From JBCCMQ01 sp039179985 (GTDB lineage Bacteria; Pseudomonadota; Alphaproteobacteria; Rhodobacterales; Rhodobacteraceae): DNA of 64,000 nucleotides. Under the pieces are notes generated by a model. It was not told the origin of the DNA. It worked only from the letters and a program-made list of their open reading frames with translations, and searched no databases. Made by a program: the position numbers and the translations under genes. Below are positions 8,226 to 18,262 of this stretch, piece after piece; positions within the stretch are counted from its first letter, which is position 1, and the number at the start of each line of letters is the position of its first letter. The stretch lies in the NCBI GenBank assembly GCA_039179985.1, contig JBCDED010000007.1, forward strand, positions 1-64,000, read 5' to 3'.

Positions 8226-8768
8226 TCACTTGGCCGGGCCGATCATCATGACCATCTGGCGGCCTTCCATCTTGGGCATGTTTTCGATCTTGCCGATCTC
8301 TTTGACGTCTTCGGCCACGCGTTCGAGAAGATCGCGTCCGAGGTCCTGGTGCGCCATTTCGCGGCCGCGGAAGCGGAGAGTGACCTTCACCTTGTCGCCG
8401 TGCTCAAGGAACTTGAACACGTTGCGCATCTTGACGTCGTAGTCATGGGTGTCCGTGTTCGGGCGGAATTTCACCTCTTTGACGTCGATCGTCTTTTGCT
8501 TCTTGCGCGCTTCGCTTTCGCGTTTCTGCTGTTCGTATTTGAACTTGCCGAAATCCATGATCTTGCAGACGGGCGGCGTGGCGTTCGGCGAGATTTCCAC
8601 GAGGTCGAGGCCAGCTGCTTCTGCCAGAGCCATGCCGCGCTCTGGTGTGACGACGCCGACGTTTTCGCCTTCAGCGCCGATCAGGCGGATTTCCGGGGCC
8701 CGGATGCGTCCGTTTACGCGGGGGCCGGTGTCCCGCTGGGGCGGGGCATTGTGGGGTCTGCGGGCTAT
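8226..8768 (-). CDS. infC: Translation initiation factor IF-3
   Basis: IF-3 binds the 30S subunit and checks start-codon/initiator-tRNA pairing. The 180-residue product has the N-domain beginning RRPHNAPPQRDTGPRVN, the linker around KYEQQKRESEARKKQK, and the C-domain with VKFRPNTDTHDYDVK and the ending EGRQMVMMIGPAK. No ATG, GTG or TTG gives the family N-terminus with a ribosome site. Instead an ATA codon at 8768 lies 6 bases after a clear AGGAGA. Rare starts (AUU, AUC, AUA) are known for infC and allow IF-3 to repress its own translation. An upstream ATG at 8834 would add 22 atypical residues. A terminator follows the stop. Confidence 0.95.
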   Translation of the reverse strand: MARRPHNAPPQRDTGPRVNGRIRAPEIRLIGAEGENVGVVTPERGMALAEAAGLDLVEISPNATPPVCKIMDFGKFKYEQQKRESEARKKQKTIDVKEVKFRPNTDTHDYDVKMRNVFKFLEHGDKVKVTLRFRGREMAHQDLGRDLLERVAEDVKEIGKIENMPKMEGRQMVMMIGPAK

Positions 8769-8780
8769 GTTAGGTCTCCT
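8766..8780 (-). promoter_or_regulatory. Ribosome binding site and AUA start of infC
   Basis: AGGAGA (8780-8775), spacer CCTAAC and ATA (8768-8766) read on the minus strand. The near-ideal Shine-Dalgarno and spacing point to ATA as the initiator. Non-canonical infC starts are established as the basis of IF-3 autoregulation. Confidence 0.8.
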
Positions 8781-8830
8781 AAAGCCATGAAAAACAAGTT
8801 GCGAGAAGGTAATGCCCCTCTGCGCGGCAT

Positions 8831-10201
8831 TCAACCGTCATTTGCGCCTGTCTCGTCATCGCCAGCGTCTTGTGTTCCGTCGGCAGCGTCTGCGCCGCCC
8901 TCCGTTTCGCTGGCGTCATCGGATTCGGTGGCCTCACTGGCTTCGGTCGCCTCAGTTTCGGTCTGTTCGGTGTCCGTAGCCTCGGTCTCTGCCTCGCCGG
9001 TCGCTTCCGGTGGCGGATCCGACGGTGGCAGAAAGCCCAGAAGTTCGGCGGTGGGCCGGTCGATGATTCCGCTCTGCTCAAGATCATTGTCGTATTGCAG
9101 CCAGAGCACCGCGGTTTCGGTGCCGGTCCCGTAAACACCGTCGACGCCGCCCACGTCATAGCCTGCCCCCACGAGGCGGTTCTGCACGTCGCGCACATCC
9201 TGCCCGCTTGTCATGGGCGACGTCAGTCCCATTCCAAGGACCGATGAGCCCGGTTCGGCGGCTTCAAAACCCTCTTCGTTGGGGTCCTGCGAGACAATCT
9301 CGTAGACTTCATTGCCCTCGTAGTAGGTCGAGCGGTAGAGCACGCCGTCGCAGATGTAGAGCGTCTCGTCCCCGTCTCGGACTTCCTCGCAGCCGTCGTC
9401 GTCTGGCAGGGATGCGGAATACACGAGCGTCGCGCCCACAAGCCCGGCTGTGAAGTACCATCCCCAGGACGGCGAGTAATAGTAGGGTCCGTAGATGTAG
9501 TGGGGAGGCCTGTAGTAGGGCGGCGGGTAGTAGGGCGGTCGCCAGCCCGGCGGGCGCGAATTGGGCGGATTCCAACCCGAGGGTTTGTCGGGACGATCGG
9601 GCCTGTCCGGTCTGTCGGGCCTGTCCGGTCTGTCGGGACGATCTGGCCTGTCGGGGCGGTCGGGCCTGTCTGTTGGCGGCCGGGTGCCGGGCGGGCGCGA
9701 ACCCGGTGGGCGCTCGGTCGGTGGCCGGGCGGTGGGAGGCTCGGGGCGCGGTCTGTCGGGCGTTGGCCGGGTTGTCGGCGGCGTGCCGGGCAACGCACTG
9801 GTGGGGGGACGCCCGGGCAAGGTGGTGGTCGGTGGCCGCGTGCCGGGCCGCGAGGCCGATGGCGGGCGCGCGGGCAGGGTTGTCGCAGGAGGCCGCGTGC
9901 TGGGGCGCGAGGTGGCCGGGGGCCGTGTGCTGGGCAGGCTGGCCGAAGGCGGACGGGCAGGGCGCGTGCTGGGCCGGGTCGACGGGACGCTGGGTCGCGT
10001 GCTGGGCCGCGGCGTGCTTGGACGGGCGCGGGCACCGCTCGGCGGGCGCGGGGCGCGGGCGTGATAGCCGCCAGCGCGGCCGCCCCGCTTGGCATGGGCG
10101 AAATCGGGCCCGAACGAAAGCGTCACGATCTTCTCTGGCGCAGTCCCGATGGCCAGCGCTGTGATCAGCACGAAGATCCAGACCTGCCGCAGCTTATTCA
10201 T
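8831..10201 (-). CDS. Exported Pro/Arg-rich repeat protein with peptidoglycan-binding domain
   Basis: 456 residues. A hydrophobic N-terminal segment (VWIFVLITALAIGT) looks like a signal peptide or anchor. Residues about 45-190 are Pro/Arg/Ser/Thr low complexity with recurring STRP and RPP units, then nine DRP repeats and one DKP, then a Pro/Tyr-rich part (PPYYPPPYYRPP). A GWYFTAGLVGATLVY hydrophobic stretch precedes an acidic domain. A peptidoglycan_binding_1-like domain (DVRDVQNRLVGAGYDVGGVDGVYG) lies near 340-395, and a Glu/Thr/Asp-rich tail ends the protein. Start: ATG 10201 behind AGGAGG, overlapping the upstream DUF2092 gene by 8 bases, so the two are coupled. A cell-envelope role is inferred. 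Confidence 0.75.
   Translation of the reverse strand: MNKLRQVWIFVLITALAIGTAPEKIVTLSFGPDFAHAKRGGRAGGYHARAPRPPSGARARPSTPRPSTRPSVPSTRPSTRPARPPSASLPSTRPPATSRPSTRPPATTLPARPPSASRPGTRPPTTTLPGRPPTSALPGTPPTTRPTPDRPRPEPPTARPPTERPPGSRPPGTRPPTDRPDRPDRPDRPDRPDRPDRPDRPDRPDKPSGWNPPNSRPPGWRPPYYPPPYYRPPHYIYGPYYYSPSWGWYFTAGLVGATLVYSASLPDDDGCEEVRDGDETLYICDGVLYRSTYYEGNEVYEIVSQDPNEEGFEAAEPGSSVLGMGLTSPMTSGQDVRDVQNRLVGAGYDVGGVDGVYGTGTETAVLWLQYDNDLEQSGIIDRPTAELLGFLPPSDPPPEATGEAETEATDTEQTETEATEASEATESDDASETEGGADAADGTQDAGDDETGANDG
9581..9670 (-). repeat. Ten 9-base units coding (Asp-Arg/Lys-Pro)10
   Basis: Ten tandem triplets of codons give nine DRP and one DKP. Arg is written with AGG, AGA, CGC and CGT and Pro with CCC, CCG and CCA, so the units differ in DNA but not in protein, apart from the single Lys. 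An 18-base double unit is repeated exactly within the array. Confidence 0.9.
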
Positions 10202-10991
10202 CACCGCCTCCTGCGCCCGGCGGGATCTGGCTGAGTAGCCCCGGTTCGACCTCCACCTTTGGCCAGGTCATGCGCGCCGTCTCTTCGCCGGGGACGAAAC
10301 GGAACATCCCTTCGGTCACGACGGGCGCGAAATCCCAGTTGTGGAAATAGGCGCGGTACTGAGGCCAGCCCTGGGTGTAAGGATCGGTGCCGACCATCGA
10401 GAGAAGCAGGGGCTCGTCGGGATCGGCCGCGATCCAGAGCTGCCAGTCGTAGTCGGCCTGCGCGAAGGCCAGGTGGTAGGCGGGAATACCTGCGATGCGG
10501 GTTTCGCCCAGATAAGCCGCTGCTTCTATCCCTTCGAGGAACTCACCGGGCGCGTACTTTGTGAAGACTTCCCAAAGCGGCAGCGCCAGCCCGTATTCGG
10601 CCTGCGCCCGGTCCACCAAGTCTTCGAATGTGCCGATCAGCGGCGTGCTGACATAGGCGTCATCGTCGAGTGAGTAGATCTCGAAATGCCCGCCGTCAAA
10701 GAAGAGTTCGCGCCGTTTCACCCCATCGTCGGTGTAGGAATAAAACCCCTCGCCCCGGGCCAGAAGGTTGTAGCCCGAGCGCGTGTAGGTGATCTTTTCG
10801 CGACCGTCGATCACATAGTCCCAAGAGACATACCAGTCGGCGGCCAGCCGGTCCTGCGTGGAGAGGAACTCGGCAGCTTCGCGGACGATGCGAACGGCTT
10901 CGGGATCGATGGCGGGATCGTCTGCCTGCGCGGCGGCGAGACCGGGCAGAAGGCAGGCGGCCAGGACACAGGACCTTATGGAAACGAACAT
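10194..10991 (-). CDS. DUF2092 family periplasmic protein
   Basis: About 265 residues with an N-terminal signal peptide (SCVLAACLLPGLAAAQA) and a DUF2092-type body, a fold related to LolA/LolB lipoprotein carriers. Visible blocks are DPEAVRIVREAAEFLSTQ, YTRSGYNLLARGEGFYSY and WQLWIAADPDEPLLL. A function in the periplasm or outer-membrane biogenesis is inferred only from the fold. ATG 10991 directly precedes the signal peptide; a TTG at 11021 would add ten residues. The end overlaps the start of the repeat protein gene, implying a two-gene operon. Confidence 0.75.
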   Translation of the reverse strand: MFVSIRSCVLAACLLPGLAAAQADDPAIDPEAVRIVREAAEFLSTQDRLAADWYVSWDYVIDGREKITYTRSGYNLLARGEGFYSYTDDGVKRRELFFDGGHFEIYSLDDDAYVSTPLIGTFEDLVDRAQAEYGLALPLWEVFTKYAPGEFLEGIEAAAYLGETRIAGIPAYHLAFAQADYDWQLWIAADPDEPLLLSMVGTDPYTQGWPQYRAYFHNWDFAPVVTEGMFRFVPGEETARMTWPKVEVEPGLLSQIPPGAGGGDE

Positions 10992-11079
10992 GAAAACCCA
11001 GGACAGCAGAGGCGTTGGCAAAAACGCTAGCCGCCGCGTTGCCGGGCAGGCAAGCTAAATCTGTCCCATGTCGTGCGCG

Positions 11080-11634
11080 TCAGGCCGCCTTCCACTTGAT
11101 CGAACAGCCCATCGATGGGATCTGGTCGTGCGGGCCGTTGCCGGTTGCGGCGATCTGGGTCATGGCTTCATAGAGGTCGCGGCGCAGGTCGACCGGCCCG
11201 GCTCTGCTGCGCGAGGCGTCGAGACGCCCGCGGTACTGGAGGCCAAGATTCGCGTCAAAGCCGAAGAAATCGGGCGTGCAGGCGGCGCCGTAAGCGCGGG
11301 CGACGGATTGGTCTTCGTCGTGGAGATAGGGGAAGCGGAAACCTTCGGCGCGGGCAAGATCGCCCATCTTTTCGAAACTGTCGGCAGGGTAGGCCACCGC
11401 GTCGTTCGAGCAGACAGCCGCCACGCCGACACCGGCCTCCATCAGCGCGTGCGCGTCGCGCACGATCCTGTCCTTCACCGCCAGAACGTAAGGACAGTGA
11501 TTGCAAATAAACATGATCAGCGTCCCACTGGGGCCGCGGACATCCGCCAGGCTGTAGGTGGCGCCGTCGGTGGCGGGCAGGCGGAATTCGGGCGCCTGCC
11601 AGCCGAAATCACATACCGGGGGCGTTGCGGCCAT
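11080..11634 (-). CDS. Thioredoxin-fold (AhpC/TSA-like) protein
   Basis: 184 residues, of the redoxin group found next to or fused with peroxiredoxins. The N-terminal APEFRLPATDGATYSLADVRG is followed by the active-site region MFICNHCPYVLAVKDRI with a CNHC pair near residues 44-47, then PDFFGFDANLGLQYRGRLD. It probably acts as a cytoplasmic thiol oxidoreductase or peroxidase; no signal peptide is evident. A ribosome binding site (AAGGAGA) precedes ATG 11634. It lies 41 bases after fpr on the same strand and may share its transcript, which would fit a redox role. Confidence 0.83.
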   Translation of the reverse strand: MAATPPVCDFGWQAPEFRLPATDGATYSLADVRGPSGTLIMFICNHCPYVLAVKDRIVRDAHALMEAGVGVAAVCSNDAVAYPADSFEKMGDLARAEGFRFPYLHDEDQSVARAYGAACTPDFFGFDANLGLQYRGRLDASRSRAGPVDLRRDLYEAMTQIAATGNGPHDQIPSMGCSIKWKAA

Positions 11635-11675
11635 CGGGGGTCTCCTTCATGGGGGGCTGGACTTGCCTCGGAAGA

Positions 11676-12524
11676 CTACCCCACGAAGGCCTTTTCGACC
11701 ACGTAGTGTTTGGGATCGGAGTTTGCGCCTTCCTCCAGCCCGAAGCCTTCGAGGATCTCTTTCAGGTCCGTGTTCAGTCCGATCGATCCGCAGACCATGG
11801 CGCGGTCGGTGTCGGGGTTGATCCCTTCGATGCCGAGGTCTTTGAAGAGCGTGCCGTCCTTCAGGAGCGTCGTGACGCGGCCCATGCGCGGGCTTTCTTC
11901 GCGCGTGGTCGTGGGGTAGTAGCGCAGCTTTGCAAGGTTCTCTTCGCCAATAAGCTCGCCCAGCAACGCGTCGGACCGAATGCTTTCGATCAGTTCGCGC
12001 CCGTAGGTCAGTTCCGCCACCTCGCGGCAGGTGTGGGTGATGATGACCTCGTCGTAGTTTTCATAGGTCTCGGGGTCGCGCAAGAGCGAGGCGAAAGGCG
12101 CAAAGCCCGTGCCCGTGGCAAAGAACCAGAGCCGTTTGCCGGGCAAGAGCGCGTCATGGACCAGCGTACCAACGGGCTTTGGTCGCAGGATCACCTGGTC
12201 GCCAGGCTGGATGTGCTGCAGTTTCGAGGTCAGCGGGCCGTCCTGCACTTTGATCGAATAGAACTCCAGCTCCTCGTCCCAACTAGGCGAGGCGATGGAA
12301 TAGGCGCGCAAAAGCGGTTTCTGCTTGCCTGTCTTGGGGTCCGGATCGCCCATGAGGCCGATCATCACGAACTCGCCCGAACGGAAGCGCAGGGATTGCG
12401 GGCGCGTGGTGCGGAATGAAAACAGCCGGTCGGTGTAGTGACGCACGGCGGTCACGGTTTGCGCGTCGGGCAGCGCGGGTTGCGCCTTGGGTGCGTTTTC
12501 GGTCACGGAAGTCATGTCATTCAT
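11676..12524 (-). CDS. fpr: Ferredoxin-NADP(+) reductase
   Basis: A 282-residue flavoprotein that passes electrons between NADPH and ferredoxin. It has the FAD-binding signature RAYSIAS at 73-79, the NADP-binding ATGTGFAPFASLLRD near 136-150, VCGS near 252 and the C-terminal VEKAF typical of bacterial-type reductases. ATG 12524 starts the gene 66 bases after DUF934, at the end of the sulfate-assimilation block, where it could supply reduced ferredoxin for the ferredoxin-type sulfite reductase. An additional role in oxidative stress, as for other Fpr proteins, is possible. Confidence 0.93.
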   Translation of the reverse strand: MNDMTSVTENAPKAQPALPDAQTVTAVRHYTDRLFSFRTTRPQSLRFRSGEFVMIGLMGDPDPKTGKQKPLLRAYSIASPSWDEELEFYSIKVQDGPLTSKLQHIQPGDQVILRPKPVGTLVHDALLPGKRLWFFATGTGFAPFASLLRDPETYENYDEVIITHTCREVAELTYGRELIESIRSDALLGELIGEENLAKLRYYPTTTREESPRMGRVTTLLKDGTLFKDLGIEGINPDTDRAMVCGSIGLNTDLKEILEGFGLEEGANSDPKHYVVEKAFVG

Positions 12525-12590
12525 CTGTCCAGCAAGGCTGACACCTTGCCCTCTGTCTAGCGGTCGTTCTGGGGTTCGGAAAGGGTGGCT

Positions 12591-13007
12591 TCAGCCGCGC
12601 AGGCGCGACTGATAGTCATGGGCCAGCCAGTCTGCGCGGTCGCGCCACTGGTCTTCGGGCTGGCGGGCGGCGAGGGCGGCGTCGATTTCCACCTCATCAA
12701 AGCCCGAGCGCCGCGCCATGGCGTATTGGTCCGCCAGCACATGCCCTTTGGCGCGGAGACGTCCCTGAAAGCCCATCAGGCGCAGGCGGCGACCAATGGT
12801 AAAACCGCGGCCATCGGCGAAGCTGGGGAAATCGACGCGGATCAGGTCGATCTCGGCCAACCGCCGGTTCAGCGTCTCGGGATCGGCATCGGAGGGTACG
12901 TCGACCGCAAGTGCCGGGCTGGCGTTGGCGGGCACAGCATCGAGCGGAACAAAGCCCGCTGTCCAGTCTTCATCGGCAAAGCCGGTATCGCTTACGATCA
13001 CGCTCAT
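12591..13007 (-). CDS. DUF934 family protein of the cysteine operon
   Basis: 138 residues. DUF934 proteins are nearly always encoded next to cysH and are thought to assist sulfate or sulfite reduction, but their biochemistry is unsettled. Recognisable parts are LIRVDFPSFADGRGFTIGRRLR near the middle and RRSGFDEVEID near 110. ATG 13007 has a strong AAGGAGA site and overlaps the cysH stop by ATGA, so it is translated with cysH. Confidence 0.88.
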   Translation of the reverse strand: MSVIVSDTGFADEDWTAGFVPLDAVPANASPALAVDVPSDADPETLNRRLAEIDLIRVDFPSFADGRGFTIGRRLRLMGFQGRLRAKGHVLADQYAMARRSGFDEVEIDAALAARQPEDQWRDRADWLAHDYQSRLRG

Positions 13008-13766
13008 GCGGCGTCTCCTTCTGGTCGGGGGCCACGGGCGGGCAGGGGGCCAGGGACTATTTTGCCGTTCACAAAGTGAATCCCGCATTCCTCTTTTTCG
13101 CTGCCGCGCCAGCGGCCTGCGCGGTCATCTTCACCTTTGCCGACCGGCGTCGTGCAGGGCGCACAGCCGATCGAGCGGTAGCCGCGTGACACCAGCGGAT
13201 GGCGTGGCAGGCGGTTGTTAATCATGTAGTCCTGCACATCGTCGCGGGTCCAATGCGCCAGCGGATTGATCTTGATCCGTGCGTCACCTTCGGCCTCGAA
13301 GAACTCAAGCTCGGTCCGCCGGCCGCCCTGAAAGCGCTTGCGCCCGGTGATCCAGGCGTCAAAGCCTTCAAGCGCGATTTCCAAGGGCCGCGTCTTGCGC
13401 AAAGTGCAGCAGGCGTCGGGATCGGACAGATGCAGGATGCCGTCCACATCTTCAGCAAAGATCTCTTCGCGCGAGGGCTTGATGATGCGGACGTCGGTCA
13501 GCTTCAGCCGCTCGGCCACCTCGGCCTGGTAGCTCAGGGTCTCGGGAAACAGCATCTCGGTATCTATAAAGAGAACAGGAGTGGTGCGGTCGATGACCGA
13601 GACCAGATGCAAGAGCGCCACGGACTCGGCGCCAAAGGAACTGACCAGCGCCGCGCGCCCCACGGCCGGGTCGGACAGTGCGTCCTCGAGCACCCGCGCG
13701 GCCGAATGGTGGCGGTAGCGGGCATTGAGCCCGGCTGCGCGCTCGGTGGCCCGGCTGAAAGGAGCC

Positions 13767-13777
<11 letters not shown>
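13004..13777 (-). CDS. cysH: Adenylyl-sulfate reductase (thioredoxin-type CysH)
   Basis: Reduces activated sulfate to sulfite in assimilatory sulfur metabolism. The 257-residue product carries the nucleotide-binding SSFGAESVALLHL near 46-58 and two cysteine pairs, C123-C124 (DACCTLRKTRP) and C205-x2-C208 (GCAPCTTPV), with the catalytic C231 in EECGIH near the end. The extra CC...CxxC set ligates a [4Fe-4S] cluster and marks APS-reducing enzymes rather than the E. coli PAPS-only type. The start at 13777 (MPLEAPFSRA) overlaps the sulfite reductase gene by 11 bases; upstream codons are antisense-like. Confidence 0.93.
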
Positions 13778-15426
<1,649 letters not shown>

Positions 15427-15434
<8 letters not shown>

Positions 15435-15735
15435 GGGATCCCTCCGCCTGCTTGCCGTGGGCATAGTTCGATGGACCGCGGCGGCGAAACGCCTCGCGGA
15501 AGTGGGTTGGCTCTGGCCCGGCGGCGCCTTCCGCGGCGTCGGCAAGATAGGCCCCCACCGCGACATCTGCCTGCGCCTGCGCCTTGGAAAGCCAGACGCT
15601 CGCGGTCTCGGCGTCCATGAGAAGCTGGGCTTCGGACAGGCTGCGCGTCCACTGGGCATTCCGGTCAAGCCAGATAACATCGCCTTCCAGAAGGTGATTG
15701 GCGGTGACGACCTTGGGGGTGAATTTGCGGCTCAT
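15427..15735 (-). CDS. DUF2849 protein of the cysteine operon
   Basis: 102 residues. DUF2849 proteins are small and found between siroheme synthase and sulfite reductase genes in alphaproteobacteria; their function is not known. The pattern HLLEGDVIWLDRNAQWTRSLSEAQLLMD, with GAYLADAAEG later, fits the family. It overlaps cysG by ATGA and the reductase by 8 bases, so it is coupled on both sides. Confidence 0.87.
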
Positions 15736-17132
15736 AGCGTGGCCTCTTGGGGAAGGATCGTTTCGGCGGCCTCAAGCGCGGCGCGCGGGGCGAGGCCAAG
15801 GAAGGTGAGCGCCGGGCCGGTCATTTCAGCCTCGGCCAGCGCATCCGGCAATTCCGCCAGCGTCGTCGACAGGATGCGCTGGGTCGGGCGGCTGGCGTTC
15901 TCGATCACCGTGAAAGGCGTGGCCGGGTCGGCGCCGTGCATCATCAGGCGGCCCTGGATGAAGCGGGCGGTTTTCTTGCCCATGTAGATCGCCGCGACCT
16001 CGCCCGGGGCGGCAAGCGCGCGCCAGTCGTGCTCGGCGTAGCCCTGCGTGTCATGCCCTGTTATCAGGCGCACGGACGAGTTTCGACCGCGTCTCGTCAG
16101 GCTCTGGCCGATGGTGGCGACGGCAGCGCTGGCGGCGGTGATGCCCGGCACGATGCGCCAGGGAATGCCCGCTGCGTCGAGCGCGTCGATCTCTTCATCG
16201 AGCCGGCCGAACACTGTCGGGTCGCCCGATTTCAAACGCACGACCTGCGCACCGGTCTCTGCGTGTTCGACCATCAGCGCGTTAATCTCTTGCTGCGTGC
16301 GCGAGGGGCCGAAGCCCTCCTTGCCCGCATCGACCAGCAGGGCCTCGCGGCGGGCAAGTTCAAGGATTTCGGGCGCGACCAGACGGTCAAAGATCACGAC
16401 GTCGGCCTCGTGCAGCGCATTGCGGGCCTTCAGCGTCAGAAGCTCCGGGTCGCCGGGGCCGGCCCCCACGAGGGCGACGGCGCCCTGACGCGCTTCCTTG
16501 GCAAGGTGGTCGGCCAGGAGGTCTTCCAGCGCCTCGGGAACGGCCTCCTGACCGCCTGTTTCCATAGCGCGGGGACCGGCGCCAAAATAGAAGGCCGTCC
16601 AGAAATCCCGGCGCTTCCGGCCAAAGGGCAGCGCCTCCACCCGGGCGCGGAAGGCCTTGCCGATGCGGGCGAGGGGGCCGAGGGCCGTGGGCAGACGTTC
16701 TTCGAGATCGCGTTTGATGGCGCGGGCCAGCACCGGGGCGGCGCCTTCGGTGCCGATGGCGACGGTCACCGGATCGCGGTCGACGATGGCCGGCGTGATG
16801 AACTGGCTTTCGCCCAGGTTATCGACCCAGTTCGTGAGTGCTCCGTCGGCCTGCGCCAGCCTTGTCACGCGGGCGTCTTCGGCCTCGTCGTCATTGGCTG
16901 CGTAAAAGAGCGCGCTGCACAACGCATCGCCCGGTTCCAGCGCGCGGTCGGTCAGGGTGATCTTTCCCTCCGCGGCGAGCTTGCGCACATCCGCGTCCGG
17001 GTTCGCCGCAAAAACACTGATCCGAGCCTCGGTTTTCATCAGAAGCCGCAGCTTGGCAAGCGCCGCCTCTCCACCACCCGAGACGGTAATCCGGCGGCCT
17101 TCGACGGCGAGGAAGATCGGAAAGTGTTTCAT
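15732..17132 (-). CDS. cysG: Siroheme synthase (multifunctional)
   Basis: A 466-residue fusion. The N-terminal part is a precorrin-2 dehydrogenase/ferrochelatase (MKHFPIFLAVEGRRITVSGGGEAALAKLR, a Rossmann dinucleotide site). The C-terminal part, from about residue 215, is uroporphyrinogen-III methyltransferase with VALVGAGPGDPELLTLKA and VRLKSGDPTVFGR. It supplies siroheme to the sulfite reductase encoded two genes downstream. ATG 17132 is preferred because it gives the family N-terminus and has AAGAAGGG upstream. First gene of the operon, divergent from the Lrp-type regulator. Confidence 0.95.
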   Translation of the reverse strand: MKHFPIFLAVEGRRITVSGGGEAALAKLRLLMKTEARISVFAANPDADVRKLAAEGKITLTDRALEPGDALCSALFYAANDDEAEDARVTRLAQADGALTNWVDNLGESQFITPAIVDRDPVTVAIGTEGAAPVLARAIKRDLEERLPTALGPLARIGKAFRARVEALPFGRKRRDFWTAFYFGAGPRAMETGGQEAVPEALEDLLADHLAKEARQGAVALVGAGPGDPELLTLKARNALHEADVVIFDRLVAPEILELARREALLVDAGKEGFGPSRTQQEINALMVEHAETGAQVVRLKSGDPTVFGRLDEEIDALDAAGIPWRIVPGITAASAAVATIGQSLTRRGRNSSVRLITGHDTQGYAEHDWRALAAPGEVAAIYMGKKTARFIQGRLMMHGADPATPFTVIENASRPTQRILSTTLAELPDALAEAEMTGPALTFLGLAPRAALEAAETILPQEATL

Positions 17133-17219
17133 GTCGGTCCCTTCTTCCTGAAAGATATAGGACATTTTCCTGTTCATTCGCCATACGGCACGGTAACTAA
17201 GGACGTGCGTTTTTCATAT

Positions 17220-17234
17220 GTCCCGCAGGGGGAC
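17220..17234. promoter_or_regulatory. Inverted repeat in the cysG/Lrp divergent promoter region
   Basis: GTCCC and GGGAC are separated by five bases in the 131-base spacer between two divergent starts. The AT-rich flanks partly continue the symmetry. This could be a site for the adjacent Lrp/AsnC regulator, but no consensus was confirmed. Confidence 0.3.
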
Positions 17235-17263
17235 GAAAGTTTCAAAAATACCGGAGGGACGGA

Positions 17264-17725
17264 ATGGATGTCCGAATTGACGAGGTAGACCGGAAAATCC
17301 TTGGGGAGTTACAGGCGGATTCCTCACAATCCCTTGATGAAATTGCAAAAAAGATCGGCTCGTCAAAGACGCCGGTTTGGAACCGCATCCGCAAGCTGCG
17401 CGAGGCCGGAGTGATCCGGCAGAACACGGTTCTGCTGGATGCCGAAGCACTGGGGCTGGAGGCCTGTTTTTTCGTCCTGATCCGCACCTCGGAACACGAA
17501 GCGGACTGGCAGGCGAAATTCCTCAAGGCGTTGAAATCAAGGCCCGAAGTCCTGGAGGCACACCGGCTTGCGGGCGAGATCGACTATATCCTGAAGGTCC
17601 GTGTGGCCAACGCCCGGGCCTATGATGAGTTCTATCAGGCTCTGATTTCTGAAGTGCGTATCTTTAACGTGACCGCGCTGCTGTCGATGGAAGAGATCAA
17701 GTCAACGACGGTTCTGCCGCTCTAG
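17264..17725 (+). CDS. Lrp/AsnC family transcriptional regulator
   Basis: 153 residues: an N-terminal winged HTH (VDRKILGELQADSSQSLDEIAKKIG, recognition part SSKTPVWNRIRKL at about 33-45) and a C-terminal RAM/AsnC domain (EADWQAKFLKAL to IFNVTALLSMEEIKSTTVLPL). It is divergent from the cysteine operon, a conserved arrangement that suggests it controls sulfate assimilation, perhaps in response to a sulfur amino acid. A good site GGAGGGA precedes ATG 17264. Its stop overlaps that of the convergent cupin gene (CTAG). Confidence 0.9.
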   Translation: MDVRIDEVDRKILGELQADSSQSLDEIAKKIGSSKTPVWNRIRKLREAGVIRQNTVLLDAEALGLEACFFVLIRTSEHEADWQAKFLKALKSRPEVLEAHRLAGEIDYILKVRVANARAYDEFYQALISEVRIFNVTALLSMEEIKSTTVLPL

Positions 17726-18177
17726 ATCGGCGGCCCAACGAATTCCTGCCCGTGTGCGGCGGCGATCTCGGCCATGCCGTCGGGTGTCAGCGTTCCGCCC
17801 TCTTGGGCGGCAAAGAAGGCGCGGAACATTTCTTCTACGGTCAGGGCGGGCGAGAAGATGTAGCGCAGACGTCCGGGCGTCTGACCCATGTTGCGGAAGG
17901 CGTGGACGGTGCCGCGTGGGATGAACGCCACGTCGCCCGGCGCCATGCTGTGGCGTGTGCCGCCGATTTCGACGTCGAACGCGCCGTCGAGGAAGAAAAA
18001 CGTCTCGTCCTGATCATGGTGGATGTGGCGACCCGGCCCGATGCCCGGGGCGACGATGTCTTCAAATGCCGCCTGCGCGCCGCCGGTGTCCTGCCCGCTA
18101 AGCAGGATCTTCAATGTGATCGCTTCGGGAAAATCGAGCGTTTCGGCGCTGGCGTAAGGCGTGTGCGTGATCGGCAT
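17722..18177 (-). CDS. Cupin domain protein
   Basis: A 151-residue single-cupin protein. Metal-binding motif 1 is HIHHDQDETFFFLDGAFDVEIG (about 52-73) and motif 2 PRGTVHAFRN (about 88-97). The His/His/Glu/His set for a divalent metal is present. The substrate is unknown; sensors, dioxygenases and isomerases share the fold. A C-terminal segment (EEMFRAFFAAQEGG) is typical of stand-alone cupins with an added helix. Convergent with the Lrp gene. Confidence 0.85.
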   Translation of the reverse strand: MPITHTPYASAETLDFPEAITLKILLSGQDTGGAQAAFEDIVAPGIGPGRHIHHDQDETFFFLDGAFDVEIGGTRHSMAPGDVAFIPRGTVHAFRNMGQTPGRLRYIFSPALTVEEMFRAFFAAQEGGTLTPDGMAEIAAAHGQEFVGPPI

Positions 18178-18262
18178 GCGCTGGACCTCCGTGGATCGAG
18201 ATTACTCCCGAAGAGATTGCGCGAGAAGCGGATTTCTGTGCCTGAGCGCGCAGCGCGGTCTC

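Noticed and set aside
9581..9670. Tandem repeat considered as a CRISPR or VNTR
   Set aside because: The period is 9 bases without spacers and stays in frame inside a coding region.
9500..10234. Gly/Arg-rich plus-strand frames opposite the Pro/Arg repeat protein
   Set aside because: They are complements of the CCN/CGN-rich minus-strand gene, with no ribosome site of their own.
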